Source: JBGPEQ01 sp050180895 (lineage in GTDB: Bacteria; Pseudomonadota; Alphaproteobacteria; Dongiales; Dongiaceae). From it: a stretch of DNA of 64,000 bases. Made by a program: the position numbers and the translations under genes. The notes beneath the pieces were generated by a model that saw only the letters and a list, made by a program, of their open reading frames with translations, had not been told where the DNA came from and did not search any database. Of the stretch, positions 54,508 to 63,167 are shown one piece after another; position 1 is the stretch's first letter, and each line of letters opens with the position of its first letter. Location: positions 1-64,000 of the forward strand of contig JBFXDS010000018.1 of NCBI GenBank assembly GCA_050180895.1. Direction: 5' to 3'.

Positions 54508-56091
54508 ATGTCCCAACCGCTTCGCACGATCGAACAGAGCCCGGATCCGACCGGCGCGATGCTGCCGGACGAGATGGAGCATCTGTTCGAGGCGATCGCC
54601 AACTACACCTATGACTGGGAAAGCTGGATGGGGCCTGACGGGCGCTTGCGCTGGGTCAACCCGGCGGTCGAGCGGATGACCGGCTACGCGGTGGCGGAAT
54701 GCCTGACCATGCCTGACTACCCGCTGCCGCTGATCCATGAAGACGATCGCCCGGTGATCGCCGCCCACTTGGCGACGGCGGCGCAGGGAGCCAGCGGCAA
54801 TGACGTAGCGTTCCGCATCCGCGAAAAGAGCGGCACGGTCCGCTGGGTGTCCGTGTCCTGGCAGACCTTGTTCGATGCCGGCGGCACGGTGCGCGGCTAT
54901 CGCACCAGCATACGCGATATCAGCGCGCGAAAGGCCGCGGAAGACGCCTTGCGTGCGGCCCACGCGGAGGCCGAGCGCGCCAACCAGGCAAAATCGCGGT
55001 TCCTCGCCGCCGCCAGCCACGATCTGCGCCAACCGCTCCAGGCGCTCAACATGTTCGTTGCGGCGCTCGGCGCCACGTCCGTCGACGCGCGGAGCCGCGA
55101 GATTATCGGCGCCATCGAGGATTCGCTGCACGCGACCAACGACCTGCTGGATTCGCTGCTCGACGTGTCGCGGCTCGATGCCGGCATCCTGCAGGTGAAC
55201 CGGCGCCGGCTGGCGATCATCGACCTGCTCGACCGCATGGAGGCCGAGTTCGCCGAACCCGCGCGCGAAAAGGGACTGGAGCTGCGCGTCGTCCCGTCGA
55301 GCGCCGTCGTCGAGACCGATCCGACCCTGCTCGACCGGATCATCCGGAACCTCACGGCCAATGCCGTCCGCTATACCGACCGCGGACGCGTGCTGATCGG
55401 CTGCCGCCGGCGCGGCGGCATGCTGCGCGTCGAGGTGCGCGACACCGGCATCGGCATTCCCGCCGAGAAGCTGCGGGCGGTCTTCGAGGAATTCTACCAG
55501 ATCGGCAATCCCGAGCGCGACCGCACGCGCGGCCTCGGCCTCGGACTCGCGATCGTCGATCGCATCGCCAAGCTGCTCGGTCATCGGGTCGACGTCTGGT
55601 CGCGGCCGGGCCACGGCTCGCTGTTCTCGATCGCCGTGCCGCTGGCCGAACCGTCCGCGACGCGGGAAGGCCGCGCATCGGTGCGGCAGGGCCGGCTCGA
55701 CGGCGCCTTCGTCGTCGCGATCGACGACGAACCGATGCAGCTCCATGCGATGACCCTGCTGTTCCGCCGCTGGGGCTGCGATGTCCTGGCGGCGCATTCG
55801 GCGATCGAGGCGATGGCGCAGCTCGCGGCGACGAACCGCCGGCCGGACGCGATCGTCGCCGACTATCGCCTGCGCGGCGACAAGACCGGCGCCGAGGCGA
55901 TCGTCGCCTTGCGCGAAGCGGTGCGCGGGCCTGTGCCCGGCGTCATCCTGACGGGAGATACGGAGCCAGGTCGCATGGCGGAAGCCGCTGCCAGCGGCTT
56001 CGAGCTTCTCTACAAGCCGATCGATCCGGTGCGGCTGCGCGACCTGCTCATGCGCCTCCTCCCCGGCTTCGCGATTCTCCTCGGCAGCTGA
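54508..56091 (+). CDS. Hybrid PAS sensor histidine kinase with C-terminal receiver
   Basis: A 527-residue soluble hybrid kinase. PAS domain about 25-145 (AIANYTYDWESWMGPDGRLR, VSWQTLFDAGGTVRGYRTSI). HisKA about 165-230 has the His in AAASHDLRQPLQALNMFVAA. HATPase about 270-385 has NLTANAVRYTDRGRVLIG, DTGIGIPAEKL and GLGLGLAIVDRIAKLLGH. Receiver about 405-520 has FVVAIDDEPMQLHAMTLL, phospho-acceptor Asp in IVADYRLRGDKTG, and Lys in LLYKPIDP. The SHDLRQPLQAL box typifies kinases that pair with NarL/LuxR regulators, and one lies convergently 257 bases downstream. Confidence 0.92.
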   Translation: MSQPLRTIEQSPDPTGAMLPDEMEHLFEAIANYTYDWESWMGPDGRLRWVNPAVERMTGYAVAECLTMPDYPLPLIHEDDRPVIAAHLATAAQGASGNDVAFRIREKSGTVRWVSVSWQTLFDAGGTVRGYRTSIRDISARKAAEDALRAAHAEAERANQAKSRFLAAASHDLRQPLQALNMFVAALGATSVDARSREIIGAIEDSLHATNDLLDSLLDVSRLDAGILQVNRRRLAIIDLLDRMEAEFAEPAREKGLELRVVPSSAVVETDPTLLDRIIRNLTANAVRYTDRGRVLIGCRRRGGMLRVEVRDTGIGIPAEKLRAVFEEFYQIGNPERDRTRGLGLGLAIVDRIAKLLGHRVDVWSRPGHGSLFSIAVPLAEPSATREGRASVRQGRLDGAFVVAIDDEPMQLHAMTLLFRRWGCDVLAAHSAIEAMAQLAATNRRPDAIVADYRLRGDKTGAEAIVALREAVRGPVPGVILTGDTEPGRMAEAAASGFELLYKPIDPVRLRDLLMRLLPGFAILLGS

Positions 56092-56108
56092 GTCGCCACC
56101 CCCTCCGA

Positions 56109-56308
56109 TGTCACCCCGGCGAAAGCCCACAGGCGCTAAGATTAAGTGTAACCTTCAGAACCATTACCCATCGCAGGCGCCTCAACAGCGTCCCCTCTCC
56201 CCTTGGGGGAGAGGGGACGCTGTTGGGATGCCATGCGCTAAAGTTGAGAGCGGGCCTGCGAGCAATACTCGCTTATCTTAGCGCCTATGGGCTTTCGCCG
56301 GGGTGACA
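56109..56308. repeat. 200-base nested palindromic element
   Basis: Outer arms 56109-56142 (TGTCACCCCGGCGAAAGCCC and following) and 56275-56308 pair at 33 of 34 positions. In the middle, CAACAGCGTCCCCTCTCCC (56183-56201) and its exact complement (56207-56225) form a 19-base hairpin with a 5-base loop. It fills the gap between the convergent kinase and regulator genes. The layout (terminal inverted repeats plus an inner hairpin) resembles a MITE or large REP element; no coding capacity. The CCCCTCTCCC core also occurs in the element at 10.9 kb. Confidence 0.85.
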
Positions 56309-56347
56309 GCCGAGGTTGTGGGCTTCAGAGAGCGTCTCCTTCGCGGC

Positions 56348-57016
56348 CTACGGCTTTGCCGGCGGCCAACCGAGCTCCGCCGCCAGCATCGCGGCCTGCG
56401 TGCGGTTGGTCGCTGCGAGCTTGTCGAAGATCACCTTCACATGCGCCTTGACCGTGCTTTCGAGCAGACCCAGCTTGCGGGCGATCTCCTTGTTCGACTG
56501 GCCTCCCATTAGCAATGTCAGCACATCGCGCTGCCGCTCGGTCAGCGCCGCCAGCGGATTGTCGGGCGAAAACGCGGCCGCGGAATTGTCGATGCGACCG
56601 CCGATCCAGCGGCGCTGGCCGTCGAGGAAGGCCTCGGACGGCAGGTAGGTCTCGCCGTCGAGGACCAGCGAGATGGCATGCCTCAAGGTCGCATCGTTCG
56701 CAGACTTCAGGATGTAGCCGCGGGCGCCCGCCTCGATGCACCGTACGATATCGTCGGGATTCGGGTTGGCCGACAGCATGATCACCGGCATGTCCGGCCG
56801 GGCCTCGCGCAGCGCCGCCAGGCCCGCGAGCCGTGCCATGCCGGGCATGGTGAGGTCGCAGAGGACGACGTCCGGCACGGGATCGACGGTTGCCGCCGCC
56901 AACGCGCCGGCGGCGTCGGACGCCTCGATGATCTCCGTCTCCGGAAAGAGCATCGGGAGCAGCAGGCGCAACCCGCGACGGAACAGCGTGTGATCGTCGG
57001 CGATCAGGATCCGCAT
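56348..57016 (-). CDS. NarL/LuxR-family response regulator
   Basis: A 222-residue two-domain regulator. Receiver: MRILIADDHTLFRRGLRLLL, phospho-acceptor Asp in DVVLCDLTMPGM, Lys in GYILKSAND. Output: LuxR helix-turn-helix ALTERQRDVLTLLMGGQSNK and EIARKLGLLESTVKAHVKVI. The start is set at 57016. Convergent with the hybrid kinase whose sequence type pairs with NarL-like regulators; the two probably form one phosphorelay. Targets may be the adjacent permease or ammonium transporter (inference). Confidence 0.92.
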   Translation of the reverse strand: MRILIADDHTLFRRGLRLLLPMLFPETEIIEASDAAGALAAATVDPVPDVVLCDLTMPGMARLAGLAALREARPDMPVIMLSANPNPDDIVRCIEAGARGYILKSANDATLRHAISLVLDGETYLPSEAFLDGQRRWIGGRIDNSAAAFSPDNPLAALTERQRDVLTLLMGGQSNKEIARKLGLLESTVKAHVKVIFDKLAATNRTQAAMLAAELGWPPAKP

Positions 57017-57124
57017 GGCGTTCGATTTCTTTCTGGCCCGCCTGCTCTGACCAAGCCGGGCCGCACTCACCCCTATCTCAAGACTCGGCGAGTCGGCAAG
57101 GCGGCCGGCACGCCGACGGCCAAG

Positions 57125-57154
57125 AAAAAGGGGCGCCGGACAGGCCGGCGCCCC
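57125..57154 (-). terminator. Intrinsic terminator of the ammonium transporter operon
   Basis: On the minus strand, GGGGCGCCGG (57154-57145) pairs with CCGGCGCCCC (57139-57130) around a 5-base loop, followed by TTTTTCTTG. It lies 22 bases after the stop of the small downstream gene. Text-book intrinsic terminator. Confidence 0.9.
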
Positions 57155-57175
57155 ACGAGCCGTCGCGCGCGACGG

Positions 57176-57412
57176 TTACATCGACCGAAGGATGCGTTCG
57201 CCCTTCAGCGCCTTGTTCATATTGTCGTTCTGCTTCAGCGTTTTCAGGTCGTCCTCGTAATTTGCGTTCTCCATCCGGAACTGCCAGATGTGCCAGCCGA
57301 TCCAGAAGATCACGCCGATGATGACGAGGATGGTCTCCGAGCCGACCCAGGGATAGAGCGGCCCGATATCGACCATGTTGCCCTGCCAGTTGCCGACGTC
57401 TTCGAGTGTCAT
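57176..57412 (-). CDS. Small membrane protein downstream of amt
   Basis: A 78-residue protein with one transmembrane helix (ETILVIIGVIFWIGWHIWQF, about residues 26-45) and a charged C-terminal tail (ENANYEDDLKTLKQND and KALKGERILRSM). I do not recognise a family. It starts 12 bases after the ammonium transporter stop and ends at a strong terminator, so it belongs to that transcript. In most bacteria amt is linked to glnK; here this small protein takes that place, and it may be an accessory subunit or regulator (inference). Confidence 0.8.
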   Translation of the reverse strand: MTLEDVGNWQGNMVDIGPLYPWVGSETILVIIGVIFWIGWHIWQFRMENANYEDDLKTLKQNDNMNKALKGERILRSM

Positions 57413-57424
57413 GGCTGCGTCCTC

Positions 57425-58840
57425 CTATTCTGCCGGTTGCCGGACAAGGCCGGTCCGCTGCGCTTCGTCGAGTTCGGCCTTTCTCACGTCGTCGTCGTCC
57501 ATGTAGCGCGCCGCATATTCCGACAGATCGAGGCCGACGAGTTCGATCTCCCGGGGAATGCGCAGCAGATTGAACGCCTGGAGGATCTTCGACACGATAT
57601 AGGCCGGGATGAAGCCGAGCACGAGGAACATGATCACGGCGCCGATGAAGTTGCCCCACGGCGTGATCAACACGTCGGGATACTTCTGCGACGCCGGATA
57701 GCCCCAGAGAACGAGGCCGGCCCAGATGAGGCCGAGGAACCCGCCGTAGCCGTGAACGGCCACCGCGCCGACCGCGTCGTCGATCTTGAAGCGGCGTTCG
57801 ACCCAGAAATGCAGCTTGTAGCAGATCACCGGCGTGATGGCGCCGATGAACAACGCCTGGATCGGATGATACAGGTCGTTGCCCGCGGACGCGCCGATGA
57901 CTCCGCACAGGCCTGCGGAGTAGGTCCAGAAGGCGTCGCCGCGCGAGACGATGTATCCGGCCATCAGGCCGCCGGCCAGCGACATCAGGAAGTTGAACAC
58001 GATGGCCGAAAGCGTCGTCGGCGTCAGGTAGATGTTCGTCGCCGAGAAGAACACGCCATCGCCGGGCTGCACATCGATGATCGGAATGTTGCAGGCGACG
58101 TAGAATCCCCAGAAGCCGGTGTAGATCAGGAACAGGCCGATCGTCACCAGCCAGGGATTGTGCGGCACGATGTTCCGGGGAGTGCCGTCGGCGCGGAACT
58201 TGCCGATGCGCGGCCCCAGGTTGATCAGGACGGCGAGCGCGGCGCCGCCGGCGATCGCGTGGATGACACCCGACGCATACGCGTCGTGATAGCCGAGCAG
58301 TTGCACCATCCAGCCGTCAGGATGCCAGCCCCAGGCGGCGTCGATGATCCAGGTGAAGGAGCCGACCAGGACGGCGATGACCCAGAAGGCGCCGGAACGA
58401 ACGCGTTCGATGATCGAACCGGAGACGATGGAGGCCGCCGTCCAGGAGAACAGCAGGAACGCCGCCCAGAACACGCCGTTGATGCGCGCCCAGAGCGCCG
58501 TGTCGTCCGCGGTCAGATCGGCGCTGGCGGGCGCGCCGCCCATATGGGCGCCCATCAGTTCGCTCCAGGGCTCGGCCCAGGTCGCGGGGATGAGGCCGCC
58601 GATGATGCCGGGGCCGTTCGGGAAGGCGAAGTAGATCCACCAGCCGAAGAAGAAGAAGGTGACGGTGACGAGCGGAATCACCATCGTGTTCTTCATCAGC
58701 GTATGCATGTGGTTCTTCTGCCTGGAGGCGCCGACTTCGTACATGCAGAAGCCGACGTGAATCAGGAACATGAAGACCACGGTGACCCAGTAGTAGAACT
58801 CCGTGAAGATGATCGTTAGCGCGCCAATATCGCTGTCCAT
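57425..58840 (-). CDS. amt: Ammonium transporter
   Basis: A 471-residue Amt/Rh-family channel with about 11 helices. The twin pore histidines appear in ASGVIHAIAGGAALAVL and GAVAVHGYGGFLGLIWAG, and GVIGASAGNDLYHPIQALFI is also typical. The N-terminal part (FLIHVGFCMYEVGASRQKNH) and LMKNTMVIPLVTVTFFFFGW match the family. The C-terminal tail keeps the ELVGLDLSEYAARYMDDDD form of the regulatory segment, with a further extension. No glnK is adjacent. Co-transcribed with a small membrane protein gene and ended by the terminator at 57125-57154. Confidence 0.93.
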   Translation of the reverse strand: MDSDIGALTIIFTEFYYWVTVVFMFLIHVGFCMYEVGASRQKNHMHTLMKNTMVIPLVTVTFFFFGWWIYFAFPNGPGIIGGLIPATWAEPWSELMGAHMGGAPASADLTADDTALWARINGVFWAAFLLFSWTAASIVSGSIIERVRSGAFWVIAVLVGSFTWIIDAAWGWHPDGWMVQLLGYHDAYASGVIHAIAGGAALAVLINLGPRIGKFRADGTPRNIVPHNPWLVTIGLFLIYTGFWGFYVACNIPIIDVQPGDGVFFSATNIYLTPTTLSAIVFNFLMSLAGGLMAGYIVSRGDAFWTYSAGLCGVIGASAGNDLYHPIQALFIGAITPVICYKLHFWVERRFKIDDAVGAVAVHGYGGFLGLIWAGLVLWGYPASQKYPDVLITPWGNFIGAVIMFLVLGFIPAYIVSKILQAFNLLRIPREIELVGLDLSEYAARYMDDDDVRKAELDEAQRTGLVRQPAE

Positions 58841-59533
58841 TTCGGGTTCCCTTCTTTCCCAACCTTGATTGCCGGAGGCGGCACAGGTTTGGGTCGTGGG
58901 AGCTTCCGATTTCCGGATTCCGGCGGCCGCCGTCCCTCGTCTCCTTGTTGCAGCCGCAACGGCGCCCGCGGGCGGAGCGGCCGTGCAGTGGAGGACGTTT
59001 GATGCGGCGAGGCGCCGCGCCCCGGTATCAGGTCTGCTGTGTGGTCAGATGATGTGCCCCCCCGGCCGTACGCTGCGTCGTGACCCCTACTCCGCGGCCG
59101 GTCCGTTTGTGCAAGGTATTTTTCGGCCGTCGGAGCCGCATGGGACGATGATTCCCATGCATAAACATTTTTTCCCTGCCTGAATCAGGATAGGCCCAGC
59201 CGCGATTCGCCCGCAACACAAATCTCGCCGCCCTCATCGGCGCGCGCGGTCAGCGCGACGTAGGTAAATCACGGTTCCAAGCAACGCTGTTGCGCTTGAC
59301 AGGGACGCTTGTTTGTTCGTATAATGTTCCAATGTTACCGAGCCCGCCTTCCGTATCGCGTCTCCCGCGAATCTCCCGCGAATATTGCGTCAGGCCGGTC
59401 CGTCGGAATTTCTTCCGGTGGACGGGATGTTTCCGATAGGATTTACGCAAAATACGATACGGTTGAATTTCGAGTTTTGGGAGTCGACCCCTCCTCCCGT
59501 GGGACCGCCCGCCGACCCCGGTCGTCCGATCGA
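58841..59533. other. Long intergenic region between amt and the polyol operon
   Basis: 693 bases without a supported gene. The half next to amt should hold its promoter; I looked for a sigma-54 (-24/-12) element in that orientation and did not find a convincing one. The other half contains a consensus sigma-70 promoter on the plus strand (59296-59325) and a tandem 11-base repeat TCTCCCGCGAA at 59361-59382. A short plus-strand frame at 59385-59600 has no ribosome site and is probably not a gene. Confidence 0.5.
59296..59325 (+). promoter_or_regulatory. Consensus sigma-70 promoter without an obvious gene
   Basis: TTGACA at 59296-59301 and TATAAT at 59320-59325 both match the consensus exactly, with 18-base spacing. 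The spacer and edge carry GTTCGTATAATGTTCC, which may be an operator. Transcription would run toward the convergent dehydrogenase gene, so a small RNA or antisense RNA is possible. Confidence 0.6.
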
Positions 59534-60835
59534 TCAGCCTTCGCCCGCGGCGAAGGCCTCGAGCACCCCGGCATCGCCGGCGAGGTCGAGGAAGGTGTAG
59601 CGGTTGCGGATCTGCCGCGCGCGGATCACGGCCGTGCGGTAGAAGGGCGCGGGCCAGCCGAGGTCGGCCGGCCGCCGCGGCGCCCCCGCCGCCGCCAGCG
59701 CCCGCTCGAGCCGTTCGGTCGGGCGCCGGACTTCGGCGATGCGCTCGCGGATCGTCGGCCACGCCTCCGCCAATCGCGCATTCAGGCGCGCGGCGTCGGC
59801 CGATCCGAGGGCCTTCGCCCCGAGCTCGCGGACGCAGGCGGCGCCCGTCTCCGCTCCGAAGTGGCCGACGATATCGGCGGCGTCCACGATCGTCGGCCGC
59901 ACCACGGGGACGGAGTCGAGCAGCCGGTCCTGCAGCCGCGACATGGTCAGCGTGGCCACGCCGATCTGCTCGCCGTGGAAGCTCTCGGGCAGGCCGGTCC
60001 CGCCCATCATCTCGGCATAGTGGCTGATCAGGTGCTCGCCCTGGCTCGCCGGGTAGCTGCCGTTGCACAGGCACATGCCGAGGCCCGAGAGGACGAGCGT
60101 GCGGGCCAGGCGCCGCATGGCCTCCAGGTCGCCCGCCATCAGGGCGTCGGCGGTCTCGAACAGCGCCGCCTCGTCGCCGGCCAGCAGCGCGAACGGCGCC
60201 GTGCGGTAGGCGGTGCCGCGCAGCAGGTGCGAGAGCAGCCAGTCGGCCTGCGCCGTCGACCGGCACAGGCTGTCGCCGAGGCCGCTGCGGATCATGCGCG
60301 GCGGCGCCGCCGCCAGCACGCCGAGATCGAGGAACACGCCGGCCGGCGTGCGCGCGGCCAGCGACTTCTTTAGGCCGCCGACGGTGATCGCGGCGTTGGC
60401 CGAGGTGTAGCCGTTCATCGACGGCGCCGTGCCGAACACCGCGTAGGGCTTGCCGTCCAGGAAGGCGGCGTACTTGCAGAGGTCGTTGATGGTGCCGGAG
60501 CCGACGGCGATCAGGGCATCCACATCCGCCGTGGCGGCGCACAGGCGGGCGACGGTCGCGTCGTCGGCGTGCGGCCGGTCGGGCAGGCGCACCGGGACGA
60601 CCTCCGCCACCGCGCCGAGCGCCGGCTCGATCCGGGCGCCCAGCACCGCGTGGGTCGCGGGATCGCTGACCAGCGCCAGCCGCCGGCCGAGATCGAGACG
60701 CCCCACCAGGTCGGCCGCGATCCCGTCGAGGCTGGCGGCGATGACGATCGCGCGCACGGGGATGCGCGCCGGCGTCCTCGTATCCGGATCCGTCCAGGCG
60801 CCGGCGAGAAGCTGCGCGATCAGGTCGTCGGCCAT
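59534..60835 (-). CDS. sn-glycerol-1-phosphate dehydrogenase-like enzyme
   Basis: A 433-residue member of the iron-dependent alcohol/glycerol dehydrogenase superfamily. The NAD-binding GSGTINDLCKYAAFLDGKP is around residue 103, followed by TAPSMNGYTSANAAI. The metal ligands lie in GLGDSLCRSTAQADW (Asp), SQGEHLISHYAEMMG (His) and LPESFHGEQIGVAT (His). The closest named group is AraM/EgsA glycerol-1-phosphate dehydrogenase. Start set at 60835 (MADDLIAQLLAGAW), 7 bases after the kinase stop. In this polyol operon it probably oxidises a sugar-alcohol phosphate made by the neighbouring kinase. Confidence 0.85.
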   Translation of the reverse strand: MADDLIAQLLAGAWTDPDTRTPARIPVRAIVIAASLDGIAADLVGRLDLGRRLALVSDPATHAVLGARIEPALGAVAEVVPVRLPDRPHADDATVARLCAATADVDALIAVGSGTINDLCKYAAFLDGKPYAVFGTAPSMNGYTSANAAITVGGLKKSLAARTPAGVFLDLGVLAAAPPRMIRSGLGDSLCRSTAQADWLLSHLLRGTAYRTAPFALLAGDEAALFETADALMAGDLEAMRRLARTLVLSGLGMCLCNGSYPASQGEHLISHYAEMMGGTGLPESFHGEQIGVATLTMSRLQDRLLDSVPVVRPTIVDAADIVGHFGAETGAACVRELGAKALGSADAARLNARLAEAWPTIRERIAEVRRPTERLERALAAAGAPRRPADLGWPAPFYRTAVIRARQIRNRYTFLDLAGDAGVLEAFAAGEG

Positions 60836-60842
60836 GGTTGGC

Positions 60843-62309
60843 TCATGCGAACATCGGCTTGAGGGAGGCGAACAGGCGACGGTAGCGCGCATGCGCCTCG
60901 GCATAGGCCGGGAGCGCGGCCGGCTGCGGCTCGACCGTCTCCGCGATGGCGCCGACCCGGCCCGCGGCCGTCGCCAGGTCGCTCCAGCGGCCGCTGGCGA
61001 CGGCGGCCAGCAGCGCGGCGCCCACGGCCGCGGCATCGACGACGGCCGAGCGCTCGACCGGCAGGCCGGTGATGTCGGCGCGGATCTGCGCCCACAGCCG
61101 GCTGCGGGCACCGCCGCCGAGGACGCGCACGCGATCGACGGCGACGCCCATGGCGCGCAGGCGGTCGACCACGTCGCGCAGGCCGAATCCGTTGCCCTCG
61201 AGCGCGGCGCGCGCCAGATGGCCGGCGCCGTGCGACGGCGTCAGGCCATAGAAGCAGCCGCGCGCGCCGGCGTTCCACTCCGGCGTCATGGCGCCGGTCA
61301 GGGCCGGCAGGAAAAGCAGACCGTCGCTGGCTGCGGGGATCGTGGCTGCAAGCGAATCGAAGGCGGCGAAATCGGCGACGCCGAGCAGCGCGCGCAGCCA
61401 CTCCAGGGCGCCCCCGCTCACCCAGCCGGGATTCTCGATATAGTGCAGCCGCGAGCCGACGAAGCGGTGGGTCTCGACCAGGCCGGTGTCGTCGATCAGC
61501 GGTCGTGGGTCGAGCGCGCCGGTCACTTCGGCCGTGCCCAGTACGTTGACGACGACGCCCAGTCCGGCCACGCCGCCGCCGAGCGGCGTGGCGAAGTCGT
61601 CGCCGGTGCCCACGGCGACGGGCAGTCCGGCCGGCAGGCCGAGCCGCGCGGCGCCGGCCGCACAGAGCCGGCCCGCCATCGCCTCGCTGCGCGCCAGCCC
61701 CGGCAGCAGGCCGCGGTGGAGACCGAAGATGTCGAGCAGATCGTCCGCGAAATCGCCCGCCTCCAGATCATAGACCAGGGTCGTCGAGGCCAGCCCGTGA
61801 TCCATGACCGCCTCGCCGGTCAGCCGCTCCACCAGATAGCTGACCGGTTGGTGGAAGCGAGCTGTGCCCCGCGCCCCCGGCAGGTGGTCGAGCTGCCAGC
61901 GCATCTTCGGCGCCATGTGGCCGCCGTCGAGATTGGTGCCGGTGCGCGCGCGGACGGCCTGCGGCGACAGCCGCACGCGGATCGGGGGCAGGCTCGCCTC
62001 CGCCCGCCGGTCCATCCAGATCAGGCAGGGTGCCAGCGCGCGACCGGCGGCATCGACCGGGATCGAGCCGTCGAGCTGGCCGGCGATGCCGACGGCGGCC
62101 ACGTCCGCCGCGCGCCGGCCCGCCGCCGCCAGCGCCTCGGTGGTCGCCGGCGCCAGCGCGGCTTCCCACAGCTCCGGCGACTGTTCGGCCCAGCCGGGTT
62201 GCGGGAAGGCGATCGGGTAGGAACGCGCGCCGCGGCCGACGGTCGCCAGCGACTCGTCCAGCAGCACGGCCTTCAGGCTCTGGCTGCCGACATCGATGCC
62301 GAGGAACAT
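60843..62309 (-). CDS. FGGY-family carbohydrate kinase (xylulokinase-like)
   Basis: A 488-residue sugar or polyol kinase. MFLGIDVGSQSLKAVLLDES is the first ATP motif, GIAGQLDGSIPVDAAG and CLIWMDRRAE follow, GTGDDFATPLGGGVAGLG is the substrate region, and VLGGGARSRLWAQIRADITG the adenosine motif. It is closest to xylulokinase-type members, but context (glycerol-type ABC transporter, glycerol-1-phosphate-dehydrogenase-like enzyme) suggests a polyol such as erythritol, ribitol or a related compound. Substrate not decidable from sequence. Confidence 0.88.
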   Translation of the reverse strand: MFLGIDVGSQSLKAVLLDESLATVGRGARSYPIAFPQPGWAEQSPELWEAALAPATTEALAAAGRRAADVAAVGIAGQLDGSIPVDAAGRALAPCLIWMDRRAEASLPPIRVRLSPQAVRARTGTNLDGGHMAPKMRWQLDHLPGARGTARFHQPVSYLVERLTGEAVMDHGLASTTLVYDLEAGDFADDLLDIFGLHRGLLPGLARSEAMAGRLCAAGAARLGLPAGLPVAVGTGDDFATPLGGGVAGLGVVVNVLGTAEVTGALDPRPLIDDTGLVETHRFVGSRLHYIENPGWVSGGALEWLRALLGVADFAAFDSLAATIPAASDGLLFLPALTGAMTPEWNAGARGCFYGLTPSHGAGHLARAALEGNGFGLRDVVDRLRAMGVAVDRVRVLGGGARSRLWAQIRADITGLPVERSAVVDAAAVGAALLAAVASGRWSDLATAAGRVGAIAETVEPQPAALPAYAEAHARYRRLFASLKPMFA

Positions 62310-62330
62310 GCAATATGGCTGCAGCCGCCG

Positions 62331-63023
62331 CTAGGTATCGTTGGCGCGCAGCTCGGTCGCAGCGCAGGCGGCGAGGATGCGGCGCAGCTGGTTGGCGAGC
62401 AGCCCGAACCGAGGATTGAAACTGCCGTCGAGGGCAGCCGTGCCGATCGTGAAGAGATCCGCGCCGGCGCCGGCGATGTCACGGATGCGGGCCGGTGAAT
62501 TGATGCTGCCGGCGACGATCACGGTCTTGTCGGTGGCCCGTCGCGCCGCCCGCACCAGATCGAGCGGATCGGCCTCGGTCGCGCGGTAGGCGAGCAGGTC
62601 GACGCCGGCGCAGCCGGCCGAGACCATGGCCTTGGTATCCTGACCGATCCGTTCGGGCGTGCCGCCGAGCTTGGTCGGATGCCCGACCGGGACGCCCGGA
62701 AACGGGTAGTAGCCGGTCTTCGTCCCGCGCAGCATGCCCAGGATCTCCTCCACCTGTGTGCCGCCCAGCAGGCAGTCGATACCCAACCGCGCGCCGATCT
62801 CGACCGAGCGCAGGCAGCTGTCGCGGCTCGTGCTGACCACCTCCATGTGAGAGGTGCGGCCATCCTCCTTGATGCGGTCGCGCAGGCGCCGAAGAGTCTC
62901 GCTGCCGACGCCGACATCCTTGAAGCCGACATGCTTCAACGGCACGTCGCGGATCGAGTCATAGACCTCGAGGCAGTCCTCGATGGTCTGATCGTCCCGC
63001 GTCAGCATGAAGATGAAATCCAT
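62331..63023 (-). CDS. TIM-barrel protein of unknown function
   Basis: A 230-residue protein starting MDFIFMLTRDDQTIEDCLEV. Alternating strand-helix pattern of a (beta/alpha)8 barrel: HVGFKDVGVGSETLRRLRD, HMEVVSTSRDSCLRSVEIGA, IDCLLGGTQVEEILGML, GVDLLAYRATEADPLDLV, TVIVAGSINSPARIRDIAG and ADLFTIGTAALDGSF. The last two form a phosphate-binding-like site as in HisA or related aldolases. I do not know a characterised homologue. It lies between the FGGY kinase and DUF2160 genes, so it may act on a phosphorylated polyol or ketose (isomerase, epimerase or aldolase). Confidence 0.75.
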   Translation of the reverse strand: MDFIFMLTRDDQTIEDCLEVYDSIRDVPLKHVGFKDVGVGSETLRRLRDRIKEDGRTSHMEVVSTSRDSCLRSVEIGARLGIDCLLGGTQVEEILGMLRGTKTGYYPFPGVPVGHPTKLGGTPERIGQDTKAMVSAGCAGVDLLAYRATEADPLDLVRAARRATDKTVIVAGSINSPARIRDIAGAGADLFTIGTAALDGSFNPRFGLLANQLRRILAACAATELRANDT

Positions 63024-63167
63024 GGCCGGTCGCCTCTCGACAGATCGGCTGCCGCGCAGCCCTTGCATGCCATTGTGAGCGGAAAAACGGGGGCGGCGCA
63101 ACGGCCGCCCTCACATCAGGGCAGGGCACAGGCACGCCGACCGTCGCCTCCGCCGGCCGTTCTTCCG

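Noticed and set aside
58841..59100. Sigma-54 promoter upstream of the ammonium transporter
   Set aside because: Expected by analogy with NtrC-controlled amt genes, but no convincing GG-N10-GC element was found in the right orientation.
59385..59600. Plus-strand 71-codon frame downstream of the orphan promoter
   Set aside because: No ribosome site, overlaps the end of the dehydrogenase gene, and the peptide is Pro/Ser-rich without recognisable features.
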